Shown here one piece after another: positions 35,416 to 48,900 of a stretch of 64,000 nucleotides of DNA. The DNA comes from Trochalopteron elliotii (Eukaryota > Chordata > Aves > Passeriformes > Leiothrichidae). The number at the start of each line of letters is the position of its first letter. Position 1 is the first letter of the stretch. Under the pieces are notes generated by a model, which had not been told where the DNA came from, searched no databases, and worked only from the letters and a program-made list of their open reading frames with translations. Location of the stretch: positions 131,313-195,312 of the forward strand of contig JANPWX010000340.1 in assembly GCA_024734555.1 (NCBI GenBank), read 5' to 3'. Both the position numbers and the translations under genes were made by a program.

Positions 35416-35754
35416 AATCACAGAAACAATTGGTTTAGAAAGGACCTCTAATGTGACATGGAGTCCAACCTATGACCGAGCACCACCATGGCAATAGATC
35501 ATGGCACTGAGTGTCACATCCAGTCTTTCCTTAAACACCTCCAGGAACGGTGACTCCACCAGCTCCCTGGGCAGCTCATTCCAATGTCTAATCACCCCTT
35601 CTGTGAAGAAATTCTTCCTAATGTGCAGCCTGAACCTCCCTTGACACAGCTAAAGCTTATGCCTTCTCATCCTCTCACCTGTTACCTGGAAGAAGAGACC
35701 GATTCCACCGGGCTACAGCCTTCTTTCAGGGAGTTGTAGAGACATAAAATCCCA
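35416..35754 (-). mobile_element. CR1 3' fragment, reverse, nested in the LTR-like element
   Basis: CACAGAAACAATTGGTTTAG, CTTAAACACCTCCAGGAACG, and GGGAGTTGTAGAGA are reverse-complement CR1 3' sequence, close in sequence to the copy at 24038. The 3' end lies only about 27 bases upstream of the LTR TATA box. Confidence 0.88.
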
Positions 35755-36198
35755 TCTGAACCTGTTCTGCACCAAGCACCTTCAGCCCCTCCCCATACAA
35801 GTTACACAGTTCCCTTATTAATCAATACTGTCTTCCCTTAGTTAATGATTCTCTCAGTTCTCATGCTAATTAGTCTGCATGCTCAGTGTTTATAATTTTT
35901 GAGTCAGTGGGTTTCTTGAGTCAGGGGTGTGTGAGTTGGTGGTGAGGATCTCACCCTGCCAGAATTACCTTTTATCCACTTGGAGCTGTTTCAGCACAGT
36001 TGCTGAGTTGTCTTTATTAGTTTCTTCCTTATCTTGTGAGTTCTGCCAAATGTCCTTGTGGCCTGTAAATTCTGTGTTGTGTCCACTTTCAGCATTACAT
36101 CCTTCCCAAGATGCCCCTAGGTCTGAGGTCATGGAAACATGTTGAGCTCTAAATCTTTACAAGGCAATTCTACTGACAATTAATTTGTGTTTCTAACA

Positions 36199-39100
36199 CC
36201 CAGACATCACTTAGAGCTCGTTGGCTGCTCTGTTTCCTGGATGAAACCTCCTTTCTTGTCAATCAGGCTTGAAATATCAGAAGATCAAACATTAGGGAAC
36301 ATCTTTTCTTAAGAAAATTTTTCCGTTTACCACATTTTGTGATGAGAGGGGTTTCTTTCCTGTGTTTTTGGGAACCTGGTGGTGCAAAACACCGGTGTGG
36401 AGATTGATTCAGCCTCTTCCTCCCACTCACTTGCTGGGAGAGGGTGTTTGACAGAGCGCCCAGAGGAAGCAGGTGGTGAGTCTCGGGCTTCTCCAGTCGA
36501 AGGCAATGCTAAAAATAGGCATCAGCCTCATTCTGCTGAATGTGGTAACGTTGGCATTCATAGCAGGGCCCAAATGGCATCAGGACTGTCCTGGAAAAAT
36601 AGGCATGGGCTCCTTTAGGGTAATTCTTTGGGCCTGGTAACTGAGAAGGGCGAGCCCAGCATTGGGAAATGCTTCCTGTCCTGTTAGGCTGGGGCTGAGT
36701 TTTCCTTCAGTCTCTCCCTGCAGTGCTATTTTGCAGTATTTGGAATGGGTTGTACCTCTTGCCAGAGTGTTTTTCTGGTGGGAAAAGAGAAAAGATGCCC
36801 AAGTTCTGAGCGCATGAATGGTTGTGCCATGTGCCATTGAGTATACTGTTTTAGTTTACCCCCTAATAAAACAAAAATAATTGTGTTTTGTGGTGCTTCT
36901 TCCTACTTTTCCTCCTCTCTGTCACTGACCGGTGAGGTGTTTTTAGGAGTGTCCAAATACAGATTTTATGAACTCTAAAGTGCTGCAAGTGCTGCAAGCA
37001 GCAGTAACCACTGTGCTGCAGTTCAATGCACCTGCAAGGAGGGGCAAATGCCGAATGTTTTTCCAGGATTCCAATATCCAGTAGTTTTGCCACGAGGTGG
37101 CATCAATGAGAGTTTATCAGACCTCGAAGGAATGACTTCTGCCCCATCAAGGTCTGCACAGAGTGTTTCTTGCAAGGAGGCAATATGCAGATCTGTTACT
37201 TCCAAGCAACAACAGCAAGCTCTTGGTTGAAGGTCAACCGACCATAAAGATCAAAGTTGAAACATACAGACTTGTTTCTCTAGAAGGGAGTGACATGACA
37301 AGCTCTTCCTCATTTCCAGAAATGTAGGACCATTTAGACATCTGGGCTTAAGAAGTCTGGGGATAAAAGAGTATTTGGAAGGTACATTTGACTTTGAGAA
37401 ATAGGGTTGTTTTTAACAGGAGAGGGGGAAAACGACAGTTGAACAGTGATGATATAAAGAGAGGAGAGGAGAAAATGACAGAGCAGTTAATATTTGGCTT
37501 TTACTGTTTGTACAAGATTAGATGTCAAAAATCCTGAGTGAGGCAAGTCTGTGTTAAGTCATTACATAAGTCTCAAAACACTTTCATGAAAACTATGCAT
37601 CCAAACAACTGTTTTTCCCACCAATGATGTTCTGTAGATGTAATGTGGAAGAAAAAAACCCCTGCTCTCTTTCAGAGCCTTGTTACTTGTGCATATGACC
37701 AGTCATGAATTTGTCATTTTAAAACAGACTAACAAGGTAGATGATTGATTTGACAGCACGGTCTCGAGGTGGATTACTGGATGTGGATTGGAATTGATTG
37801 CATCTTTTAGTTATCTGTACGACCAGCTGTGAATATTTTACTTCCTGGTGTACCTATAATTGTATTTTTTGACCACCAGAGGGTAGTGCCACTCCAAACA
37901 ATTGCTTTTGGTGTGCTCCTGTAGGAGCTTTATTTTGTGTTTTGCCACAAGGAGGTGAGAATAGTAGATCTCCTAGGTTCAAGTTCAAGCCCTTAATTTT
38001 GTAATTTCTAAAAACGAGTGTTCAAGCCTGAAATGTCTCTTAAAATTCACTTTACAACATACAGGGTTTTTTTGGTACTGAATTAGTTAGGCTCATCAGT
38101 TTCTTCTTGGTGGCATTGGTGGCTCTGTCTCATTCTAGGTTGTCCTTGTGTATGGTCTATCCTCCCTGAACAAGATTCCCTCGTGATGCTGCTGCCTGCT
38201 CTGTACCAGGACATATATAATTTCCCTTTTGTCTGATTTGTCCCATTTACTTTTCTCCTCATTTCAGAGTCTCTCCACATCCTTTTCTCCCACGTTCCCT
38301 TCCATGCAAATCAGTCTTTGTATTTTCCTTCCTGTTTGTGTGTATTCCTACTTTCCTTCTTTGCCCAAGCCCTTGTATTTCCTGCAGTTTCTGTATGCAG
38401 TTAACCGCCCTTAGCTGTGTGTATGGTTTCAGCCCCTTTCTTTCCTAAAATTCCCTCATCTACTTACTTTTTCTATGGCAGGCTGAGTCATTCAGAGGGT
38501 ATCAACATGCCAAGAATTCTTGGATGGGTTTTGCAGGGGTGAACTTGGGCATTATCATGCTGGAAAATGCTAAAAAGCTCTTCCATCTACATTAATGTTA
38601 TTGAATAATTGCAGAGGAGCTGAATCTGTAGTTCAGGTATCACGGAATGTGTGCTCTGTTTTCTGTGATGTGGTTCAGTTGGTTTCCCCCAAAATTAGTC
38701 AATTTCCACTGACATTTAAAGCTGCATTGGAAATACAGAAAGTAAAAGTAGTCATAGTGCCTCCAAACAGAAAATCCTTGTTGAGCAGGCCCTGGCAAGT
38801 TCAGGCACAGCTTCAGCGAAGTTTTTCTTAGCAAGAGGCTGTGGAGGTTTGGGACATTTCCCTTTTCTGGCTACATTTCACAGCAGTTGGATGCCAGAGG
38901 CAGGATTTGCACCAGAGGGCAGCCGGGAGCTTTGGTGTGCAGTGAGAGATTCCGGTGCATGGGCAGTAGGGAAGAGCTGGGGATCACACCAGCAGGGGTA
39001 TTGCTCAGTACACAGGAGCCCGAACTCTTAGGCAACACACTCGGGAGCCTTTGATTTCAGGGCAAGAAATGCCACTGCCTGGGAGGGCCCTTGCCCGAGG

Positions 39101-39859
39101 ACCTGGTGAGGGCACTGGCACAGATCAAACTGTGGAAGTTGTACAGACACTTTAAAGCTCTACTGATACCAGCAAATTAAACAGCATCAGGGATGTTCCT
39201 GAGCACCAAACTCAGCTGTTTCTACTGCTTCTCATAATCCTTACATGGTTTTAGCCTGGGCCAATGGGCAGTATCCCAAAATATTCCAGGGTGTGGGTTA
39301 GGGGATACATCCTGCTGTTACAAATAGGCAGACTGTGCTTTCATGGACTTGTTGAGGTTTTCATAGACTGGACACTGGATGCCCTGTGCCAGCTGGCCTC
39401 AGGGGCAGAGACCAGTCCCAGACTTGTTTAATTTACTAATGTGAGTGTAATCACAGTGACTAGGCCTGGCCACTCGGCTGAAAATCTGTTTTTGCAAACC
39501 CTCTTTGGTTTAGACACCAGGAACTGAAGGGAGGTTGCTTCCATCTGTTCCCCTACTCTGCCTCCGAAGTTAATGTCTTATACAAAAGGGCCAGAAGGTT
39601 TATTTGCTCTTCAGTCATTAATGGCCACCTTGCACCTCTAGCACTGACTAAGTTACACCACTGAATTTTGGTTTTAGATCATGTAGTTGGCTTTGATGAG
39701 AAAGACCTTTTTTTTTTCCTGTAAGCGTAACAAGCAATGTTATTTTATGAGATGAATCATGGAGAAAGGAAATCTCTAAATCACCTGATGTTCATAATCT
39801 CTGAGGTAACAAGACATATCCAAATTAATATAGATGAAATCACTACTTGGGAATACCCT
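36199..39859. other. Intergenic region 3' of the LTR-like element
   Basis: No gene or CR1 recognised. Contains three CTCF-like motifs near 37090, 37873 and 37945. Confidence 0.5.
37873..37888 (+). promoter_or_regulatory. CTCF-like motif
   Basis: CCACCAGAGGGTAGTG matches the CTCF core CCASYAGRKGGCRSY at all but one position. Related weaker matches on the same strand are at about 37090 (CCACGAGGTGGCA) and 37945 (CCACAAGGAGGTGAG). Binding is not shown by the sequence. Confidence 0.4.
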
Positions 39860-39940
39860 GACTCATATGCAGGACCTTGAACTTGGCCTTGTTGAACTTC
39901 ATGAGGTTTGCAAGGACCCACTGTATCCATTCTAATCAAA
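39860..39940 (-). mobile_element. Short internal CR1 fragment
   Basis: The + strand GGACCTTGAACTTGGCCTTG followed by TTGAACTTCATGAGGTT is the reverse of the CR1 ORF2 segment encoding LMKFNKAK. About 80 bases only. Confidence 0.65.
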
Positions 39941-42900
39941 AAGGATAAAAGTTTAAAAAGCTAAAGGCAGAGAAGAAGCTTCACATTTTTCAAGTCTCTT
40001 GTTTTTCAAGGCCATTTCTCATTTTTTGTTTGTTCCCCCCCTGCCCTTTTTGGGGTTATGTAATACAAAAATAATCCTTAGCTTTGCCTTTCTTAAGTGT
40101 TGCTGTTGGCTGCCATAGCCCATTCATGGTAAAGTGACACTTGCTAACAAAAATTGCACAGTGTGCAGTCCTTCATCTTTTGTTCCCATCATGTTGCTTT
40201 CCATCTGTTTGAAGCATGTTCCAGAATCAAACTGCTTGCCTTAAAACATGTCCTGTATTGAACAGGGAGTCCATGAAGTGAACGCTTGTTGCCTCAATGT
40301 ATCTGCTACACCCAACTTTCAAAAGAACTTTTAAGTTGCTCATGAACATACTTTGCTTGATTATATGAGGTAACATAGAACCATATTCTAAGAACTGTAA
40401 ATGCTGAAAAACCAGTGGAAGGCCCTGAGCTGAAATGACTCATTTTTAGGTATGTTTAGGACTACAATCCTCAAAAGAACCAACTGAAATCTCTGCTTCT
40501 GTTTAATATGCATAGTGCCATAGACCAACACAAATGATCATTGTTTTGTTTTCTTTTCACCCACGATTGTTTCCAGGAAAAAGAAATGTGTAAGTGCAAA
40601 ACACAATATTCTGCTGAATTTGTAAAGAAAGATACATTATTGAATTCTGCTTGCTCTCACTGATACTTAGATTTCTCTCTATGAAGTACCATGGAACAAA
40701 CCCAACAAATAAATTACCACTGTGATTTAGAGTAGCTCCAGTGAATACTTTTGTACAAATACAGTTTTTAGGGACTGCATTGTCTCATTTAGCACTTTAA
40801 TATATTTAGTATGTCTTTGAGTTTTGCAAGGTTGGGTTAGAGACTTGGAATCTAGCAATCTTTTTAGCACACTGTCTTTACACTCTTTGGAAACTTTTTA
40901 ACCTGGTTCACACTCAGTTTTGTCTTTCTCCTTCACATATGTGGGTTGTGAGTGACATTCACTGTACTGTGTGAGCAGGAGGGCTTGTGCTAGCAGTGCT
41001 GCCTTTTGCACTTGTTACCAAAGCAGTTTGGTTTTGGCCCATGCAAAGCAGTTCTTGAATTCGAGTTTGATTGTAGGTAAACTGTGTGTTCAAGTGTAAA
41101 TCATCTCTCTGTATGATGTTGGTGCACACCTGCCAAGTGTCCTTCTGAACCAGTAATCAGACATCACATTCCCTTGACATGTATGAAAGCATTTATCAAA
41201 AAAGGTGTGTTAGCAAGTGTGCCAGAAACTTCTCTGTGGGAAAGAAGTGAGTTCTTTTGTTCTCCCTCTCTCAGTTGTTACTGATAATGACTCATGTGTT
41301 GCTTACAGTCTCAAAAGTACAATAGCAGAAAGTGAAAGGGAGCTCTGCTTTTCTTTATGAACAGGTGTTGAAGGATTTTGAAAGAAGGAGGCAGCCCATC
41401 TTGGAAGGATTTGAGTCAGACAGCTGCAGCAGCAGGGTGAGTGGAGAACCAGATATAAAGGGACGATCACAACTTTAAGTTGGCTCTGATGTTGTCTGCC
41501 TCTGGTGCCAAAGGAAAGATTGTGGAACAGTGGAAAAGGAGCATGATTCTGATTTATGCCTGTTTTTATGTTTGCGCCTTCACCTTGAGCTGTACCATGC
41601 CCATGTCCATTGTGGTTTCCTTCAGAGAGAGCATTTTGCAAGCTTGTCTTTGCTGGAATTCCCGTTGATAAGGTGCATTTGTTCATTGTCTGTTCCTGAT
41701 GCCATGAAGCTGTAGCAAAGGAGAACTTCAGTGTCAGACAGGAAGATAATTTCGAGTGAGTGGCTCCCTGTGGCAGAAATTTATGTTAGTGAAGTTGTTC
41801 CTCCTAGTACTAGGAGACATCTCATGCCTGTTTATCATTGCATTCACATAATTGCTTTGAAAGTTTAATAAGATTAAAGCTTTATTAACACAACTGGGTT
41901 TCTTTCAATTCACTCAAGCATATACAGTTTTTATTCTATGGGGAATTACTTTGTTTGCTTATATTTTATATTTCAATCCATGTATTTTTTTGCAGCGTAA
42001 GAAGAGTTGAGTGGTTGATTCCTTCCATAATAAATCATAATTCATTTGTGAGAGATGAGATAATCTGGTAGCAAAGCATGCATGCTAGTCAAGAGAGATG
42101 CAGTCTAATCCTCATTGTATAACCATGTGTTGTGGACTTGTTTTGAATCCAGCTCAGCCTGTCTGCAGCCTTCTACTTGTCAACTGTCAGTGTCAACACT
42201 TGGCTCTGTGGATCATCATTCCCGAGTGGCATGCAGTCACATCTCAGATGGGATCTCTAACCCTCATGTAATACAATTAATTAGGAATAACAATGATATT
42301 GGAATATTACATGAGCATTAAAAAGTGTGTTTCACAGCACTGTTGCAAGATGCAGTAAAACATTGCTCATTTTATTGGGCAGTAAATCAACAGATTGTTA
42401 AATGCCTTGTCTGAGATGACAGAAAGACTGTGGATTATGTGGAGCCTATTGACTCCCAGGTTTTAACCTTGATCACAAATCCAAGTATCAGCACCTTTGA
42501 CAGATACTCCCTCCAGCCCACTTCAAGTTATTGGCAAACCAAGAAACATGACACCTGAAAGCGTAACAGAGTTCCTGTGTGCAGATCACACAGTCTGTGC
42601 TCAGGGCACTGAGCTTTGATTTTGTTGGGGTTTTTTTGTCTTCAACCGCTCCTACTCAGGTGTTCTGGGCTAAAAAGTGAGCGATGGGTTTGCTATTTGC
42701 TGTGGACATGCCATGCCCAGTCTGAATCAAATGGAGCTTTGGAAGTTTTCATGAGGGTGAGATGAGGGCACTGAGTATCAAGAGACTCTTTTTCCTCTGT
42801 AAGATGTTAGACATCATACTTCAAGACAGAAAATAAGAGGTAACTTGAAGGATAACATTGAGACACCAGATCTTAGGAACAAGTACTGTGTCAAGCCTGC

Positions 42901-45900
42901 CCCTTCTCAGTTCTTCTACCTTTCTGTGAGTTTTAACTTGTTGAAGGGTGCCACATTGAAGTCTCTCAAGCCTGAACTTCCATGTCACCTTTAAAAAGAG
43001 ATTGTTCAGGGTCAGATTCAGCCAGTGCACAACCACAGACAACTGCTAATTTTCTGTAATGCCACTGGTTTCCCAGAATTGAAGCTTTTGTTACAAACAC
43101 CCATTTTCTCCCACCTTCTTTGATTTCTAGCCCGCAGGATTTCAAAAAACAGTTCAGTATGTGACTGAAATGAGTTTTCAGAATTCTTTGGGAAAAATAG
43201 TCCTGAGAAACATGAACAGATGCCTTTCTTCTCAGTGGGTAATATTTCTGAACTTAACAAATGAAATAGTTTCATTTTAGTTACCGTATTATTGAGGAAT
43301 TGGACTGAAGTGCCATCACAATTTCCCAGTCCATCTAGGAGCCAAATAACCATGAAAAATGACACTTTTAAAGTTTACAGAAAAAGTAACAACTGTGCTA
43401 ACTGCTTAGATAACCACTTAGATCTAATAAGGAGAAATGTGTTTGTAGGCATGTCAAAAGAACAGTGATACAATACAAACGAAAACCAATAAAAGCAATA
43501 AATTAACAATATTTTAAGGGCTAATTTTCAGGCAAGAGAAAATTTGCTAAATAAATTTAGCAATGACATAAAACTGGAAGACAAAATAATAAAAAAAAGA
43601 AGTGGAACATCATAGAGGAAGCCTGCATAACCTTGAGGACTGGAGAAATAGAAGTCATATGGTCATATACTGGAGACTAAGGAAAAATCTGATAGAAGAG
43701 AGGAGATTCATAGAAAGAGTACAGGTAAAACATCTGGATCCAGTTGCCAGCTGCCAGTGTACTGTGGACCAGCTGTAAGATGTGCCTAGATGAAGGCAAA
43801 TGAAATCTTGAAACGTCTCTTGTTCCTGTTTCAGAATACATAGAAGAAGCTAAAGCTCTGCAGAGAGATGACCTGTTCAATATGAAAAACAATATTGACA
43901 CAAGAACAAATGGAAAGGTGTGTGAAATGTGAAGTAGGTGATCATTGCCAAGCCAGAAACCAAACACATTTATTTTCAGCTTTGATTCCCATGCTTCTAG
44001 TAGCAGAGAACACAAATTCATGATTCAAGGATTCCTTTCCAGTCATGTTATCAGTTATGTTCCAACAATCATAGCTGAAAAAATGTGCGGGCTCATTTAC
44101 TGGCAGTAATACTTCTCCTTGCTAAAATGCAACAAGCTCCAGGAAACCTGGGAAGTAATTTTAAAGAAAAACCAAAATCAAGTTACTAATTACATCAGGG
44201 TTCATTGGGCTGTGCCAGAGCACCACTGACCCAGCATCATTTGTTTAAACAATAAATATAAACAGGAAGAGGGGTTTTAATTAGGCTGAGGATCAAACAG
44301 AGGATTTCAGGAATGCAGTGTCTCTCCCAGTCTGCTCTCAGCAGAATCTTCAGCCCAATCTCTGAAAAGTGAAATTGGACCCAAATTGAACAGGGGAAAA
44401 CTGACTTGCATGTCAGAGCAAAACTGAAACTGAAGGTCAGGAAAGTGAGAAAGACATATGTTTAGTTTCAGAAGTAAATATACCTTAAAAAGACAGTGCC
44501 TGAGGCTTTTTTAATGAGCTAGGGCTTAAAAGAAAACTTGGGTTATGTAGGATTCTGCATCAGTGTTTGCAAACGTGCTCACTCCAGAGCAATTCCATAG
44601 TCTCCAACTGGTAAACCACCAATAACAAGGATAATAAATGCTTAAGATTTCAAGAAACAGACTCATAATGAATCAGGGAATTAGACTTGGTAATACCACA
44701 TGGAAATTGAATCCTACTGGTTCTAGTGAAAAGGGTGTATGGAGGAAAAAAAGGTAGCCTTTTGTACGCTGAAGGATGCAGTGCATTTAAAACATACTTA
44801 AAACATATTCAAAACACAATAATTAGCTTCATGGATCCCATTGGGTGCAGTATTTAATAAGAATGTGTGAAAACCTAATTGCCTCAATGTTTACAATCTG
44901 AGACAAATCTAATGAGCTGATGTTAAGAGTCAGTAGACCATAACATTGCAAATTTCTTCAGAAATGTGAATGATATCTTGCCAGGGTAATCACAGCTCAT
45001 ATGGAGACCACAAAAAAGCATAACTTGCAAAAAAAAATCAATTTCCTTTATTGACTTGTAATGGGGCCTCTGTTTGAGACTCCATATTTAGTTTTAATTA
45101 TCTCTGATGCTTTGCAGCCAGGGGTCTGTTTTGGGCTGACTCATCCCTACCTCCCCCTGAAATTTCAGCCAGAGATGTTTAGCTGTTTCCCAGTATGAAA
45201 AGAGACGAATAAGTTGTTTTTCAGTGTTAAAATGCCTTGGAAGCTCAGATGCTTTTGTGGTGTGGTTTTTTGTTGTTGTTGTTGTTATTTTTTGATTTTG
45301 GGGTTTTTTTTTTGTTTGGCAAGAGGATGGGCTATGTGTCAGGTCTGAACTTCTTGTGCCTGTGAAAATTGACCTAAATTTGGCCAAGTCAGGAGCCTTT
45401 AAAAAAGAATCTCACTTCTCATGTTCTGAGGAGTTGTGCTGAACTTCAACAGTAAAGTAAAACAGTGGGTGGGAGAATGACAGAGGCTGGGTGAGATGAT
45501 GGGAGAGAGGGGACATAAACAGGAAACTAGGACTGGCCTTATGAAGGTGTTGAATTGGCTGTGGGGGAGTAGAGAAAGATTTACCTACATGGATTGATGT
45601 GCGTGGGGACAAATATATTGGACAAACAAAACAGCAATGACAGGATGTATGGGAAGTGAGAAAATGAGACTGAGCAAGAGATGTTCCCTATAGGACTGGA
45701 GAGATTAACTCCTCCATCTTCTAGGATATTATAAAAATAAGAAAGAAATGTTGGGGTTCCATCATGATGACAATCATAGAAAACTATAGAATAAAGTAAT
45801 ATTTTTCCCTATTTAGGTTTGGCCAGCTTATGTTGAATATGACTTTGGAACATGCAAGAAATTAGGGAAAAAAAAGAATTGAGCTGCTGTTGCTTTAAAA

Positions 45901-48900
45901 GGTGGATTACTGACATATCTATGAGATATCTAAATTATGGTTTTATAAGTTCATTGTGGTAAATTCTGTATTTCCAAAGGAGACTCAGCTTACTTAAGGC
46001 TCAGATGGCATAAACGTGGTGCATAAAAACAAATGACATCACTCTCCTCTTGAGTGAGTGTTCTTTTTGTGAACCAAATGAGGAAGCTGGGACCCGTGGA
46101 AAAAACAGCACCAACTCAGGTAATTAAAATCCACCTAAGAAGTATATGCAAAGGGCAATAATTAAGGTGGTGCAGCTGACATTCACTTTGGCATTTTGCA
46201 GCCTTCAAATGCTTAGATTTGCAAATTTCACGAGTGTTCTTTCAGCCTCCTTTTTGTGCGTTTAATTAACATGTTGCATTGTTTGTATAGAGGTAGCGCC
46301 TGGAAGCCCTAGGCAAGGATTCCAAGGCTTTGCAGTCACAACACGGAATAGCTGTCAGAAGCCCAGATTTTTCAGTTACTACTGACTTGGACTACATTTG
46401 AAGAACTGAGATGTATGAGCTCTGGCTGGGAGCATGAATAGCAGCGTGTAGTCCCTGGTTTGTCTACTTAGAGTTGGTGCTTTTTCAAACTGGAGACATT
46501 TTTTTTTTGCACAATCACTGCTGTCTTTTTTTACCACCTTGAAACTCTAAATTCTGTGCTGATAAAGATGGTTAGTAATAATTTGTAATATAAAACCTTT
46601 TAAAATCCCTAAGCTACGCTGCTGCATGTCAGAACTCCCCAGATGGATGTTGCAGGCTGAGTGCTGTTAACAAACAATAGAGATTGTAATTTTGTTTTGT
46701 TGTAAGTGCTTGTGGTTTTGGAGACATCCACTCTTCTTCTCCTTCCCACAGAGCTCAAAGTGACTTGGGCATGCAGTAGTGACTGTGAAAGTTTCTGGCT
46801 TCTATGCATTTCTTACAGCATTAGGTAAGCTTCTTGGTTTTGTAATGACCCAGGTAGAATTGTCTTCCCTGAAAATGCTTCAGTGAGTGTCACTCCTTGC
46901 CTCAGGCAGGCAGGCAGGAGGTCAGGGACAGTCTGCCTGTCTTGTTTTTCATCCAGCAGTCCCCTTGGACTGAGCTGTGGGAATCAGGCTTCCTCAGGTC
47001 AGGGAACTCGTCTGAGGAGTTCAGTCCCTGTGGATGCCAGCCATCGTTCTGCTCCAGCTTTTTCAGGTCTCCTGGTGCAGATCTTGGAAGTCAGTGCATT
47101 CTTTGGCAGCTGTGTCTCACTCTTCTTCTTTAAACTTAGTTGGTATGTTTAATAGAGGGAGGTTATGTGATACACTTTGGTTTCTGGAGCATCCTAGAAG
47201 CCTGGATAAAAGATTTTGTGAAAAGAAAAAATTGATAACAGTAGGCTAGATATGTCGTGATTGGATTGCATGGAAGCCTGTAGACTTACACTTGGAAGGA
47301 CTCTGGTCTAATATGTGTGGCAAACTTGTGACTGACAGGAGAATTTGGCTCAGATTGCAGGCATGTGGATCAACTGCAGGATCAAAACTTTCCATTGCAA
47401 TTGGAATAACAAGAAAAGTCATCTCACAAGCTCAGACAAACTTCAGTTTCATCAGCTGCCTTCTTTTGATGTGCAGTAAGTACCAGTGATCGCACTTTAA
47501 ATGTTTGCTTTGTTAGACAAGGGAGAAGTGCTGGTGTAGATGTTCCTAATGACGTCCCCCTCTGCCACAGAAGGTGACACCACAGCAAACAAAAATAGTG
47601 GGCATAGCTAACAAAACAGTGCCCTTGCAATCAAAGTGTAAATAACACTTTGGCATTATGACTTCATTGCTATATAATGCTTTCTTTGGAATTGCATTGC
47701 AAGCAAAAAGGCAAATTACTTTAAAGAGAACCCAAATCTCTGTGGAGCAGAGGTCTCAAGGGTGCTATTTCTTCGTTGGCCATCCTGCAGAGCACCCAGC
47801 AAACTGCAGCTTAGCCTGTAAGCCTCTCAGGAGAACTAATCTGGCCCTGATGGAAGCAGAGGCTTTACAACAAATCTGGAGAATTTAGAAACAAATGGAG
47901 ATTGGGTAAGAAGTAAAAGGAGTTAACCGAAATAGATAGTATCACAAGACTTATGTTTATTTTGTGAATTAACTGATTTTTGACAAGGAAACTGGGATCT
48001 CTTCGGACTTCAGTGAAGTAGTGGGTGTGTTGCCACAAAAAAAACTGGGCTGAACAGGCAAAAGTGAGGATTAGGGCAAGAAGGGTGACATAAACAGGTG
48101 AGGTCAAAGTTCCCTTCTTATATGGGATTTTGGGTGATTGCACCTGTGAGCCCATTAAACTGGTTGTTTTGTGCCATATTGCTTATGCTAAACTAACAGG
48201 TCATGAAGGAAAGACTCATGGAAAATATGCAGGTAAACAGCAAAAGGGCGAACCCCACTCTGGTTTTGCCAAGCTCTGTCTGAGTTGACAAGTAGCAGCT
48301 GTCAGGGTGTTGTCACTGCATGTGTGTAGGCTGTGCATGGGGTTTTTTGGCTTATTTGGATATGCAGAATTGTCTGTGACTGTCTGCTTGACATGGTCTG
48401 CTGGTAAGTCCTGGGCAAGTGCAAATTCTGCTCTGTATATTGTCTGTAAACCTACATAATATCTTTTTTCCTAGTATTTTATAAAGTAGACCAGAAATTA
48501 ATTAACTGGTTTTGGAAGTAGTTTGCAGAGTGGACTTAAAAGGAAAATCGCTCATTCCTCACACCATGCAAAGCAATAAATTCAGCTGTGTTTCTGCTCA
48601 CCCTGAATACCTTCAAATAATTGTGCTGTTAAAAAAAAAAAAACCAACAAACAAACCAAAACAGACCTAGAAAGTTGAAGAGGGAGAACACTTGGGAAGT
48701 AGAGAACTTCCTGTATAGGTTTTGAGGATTTGAGTTGCTTGCTGAGCTGATTTATTTTTTAAAAGCACTTAAGATAAAGCATTTTATTTAAATTTTATTT
48801 TATTAAAGCAGTTTATTTTCCCTTACTAAGTGAGCCTTGTAACCTGCTGTTTTTGTGATTTTCTCACTCATCACATTACCTTCCAGGGTTTGGGAAAGTA

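Larger units (their letters stand above)
35209..36198 (-). mobile_element. Candidate solo LTR of an endogenous retrovirus, split by a CR1
   Basis: On the minus strand the element starts TGTTAGAAACACAAATTAAT at 36198, as LTRs begin with TG. A U3-like stretch of about 490 bases (without the inserted CR1) leads to a TATAAATA box (35389-35382). A hairpin follows at the expected RNA start, and an AATAAA lies at 35308-35303, 75 bases from the TATA box. The order U3, TATA, short R, poly(A) signal is that of an LTR. No gag, pol or env remnant was seen nearby and no second LTR, so a solo LTR is likeliest. The 3' edge and target-site duplication are hidden by the gap or unclear. Confidence 0.55.

Noticed and set aside
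34134..35438. Long frames on both strands across the AQP11 promoter
   Set aside because: They run through 366 N read as X and through GC-rich DNA; no protein family.
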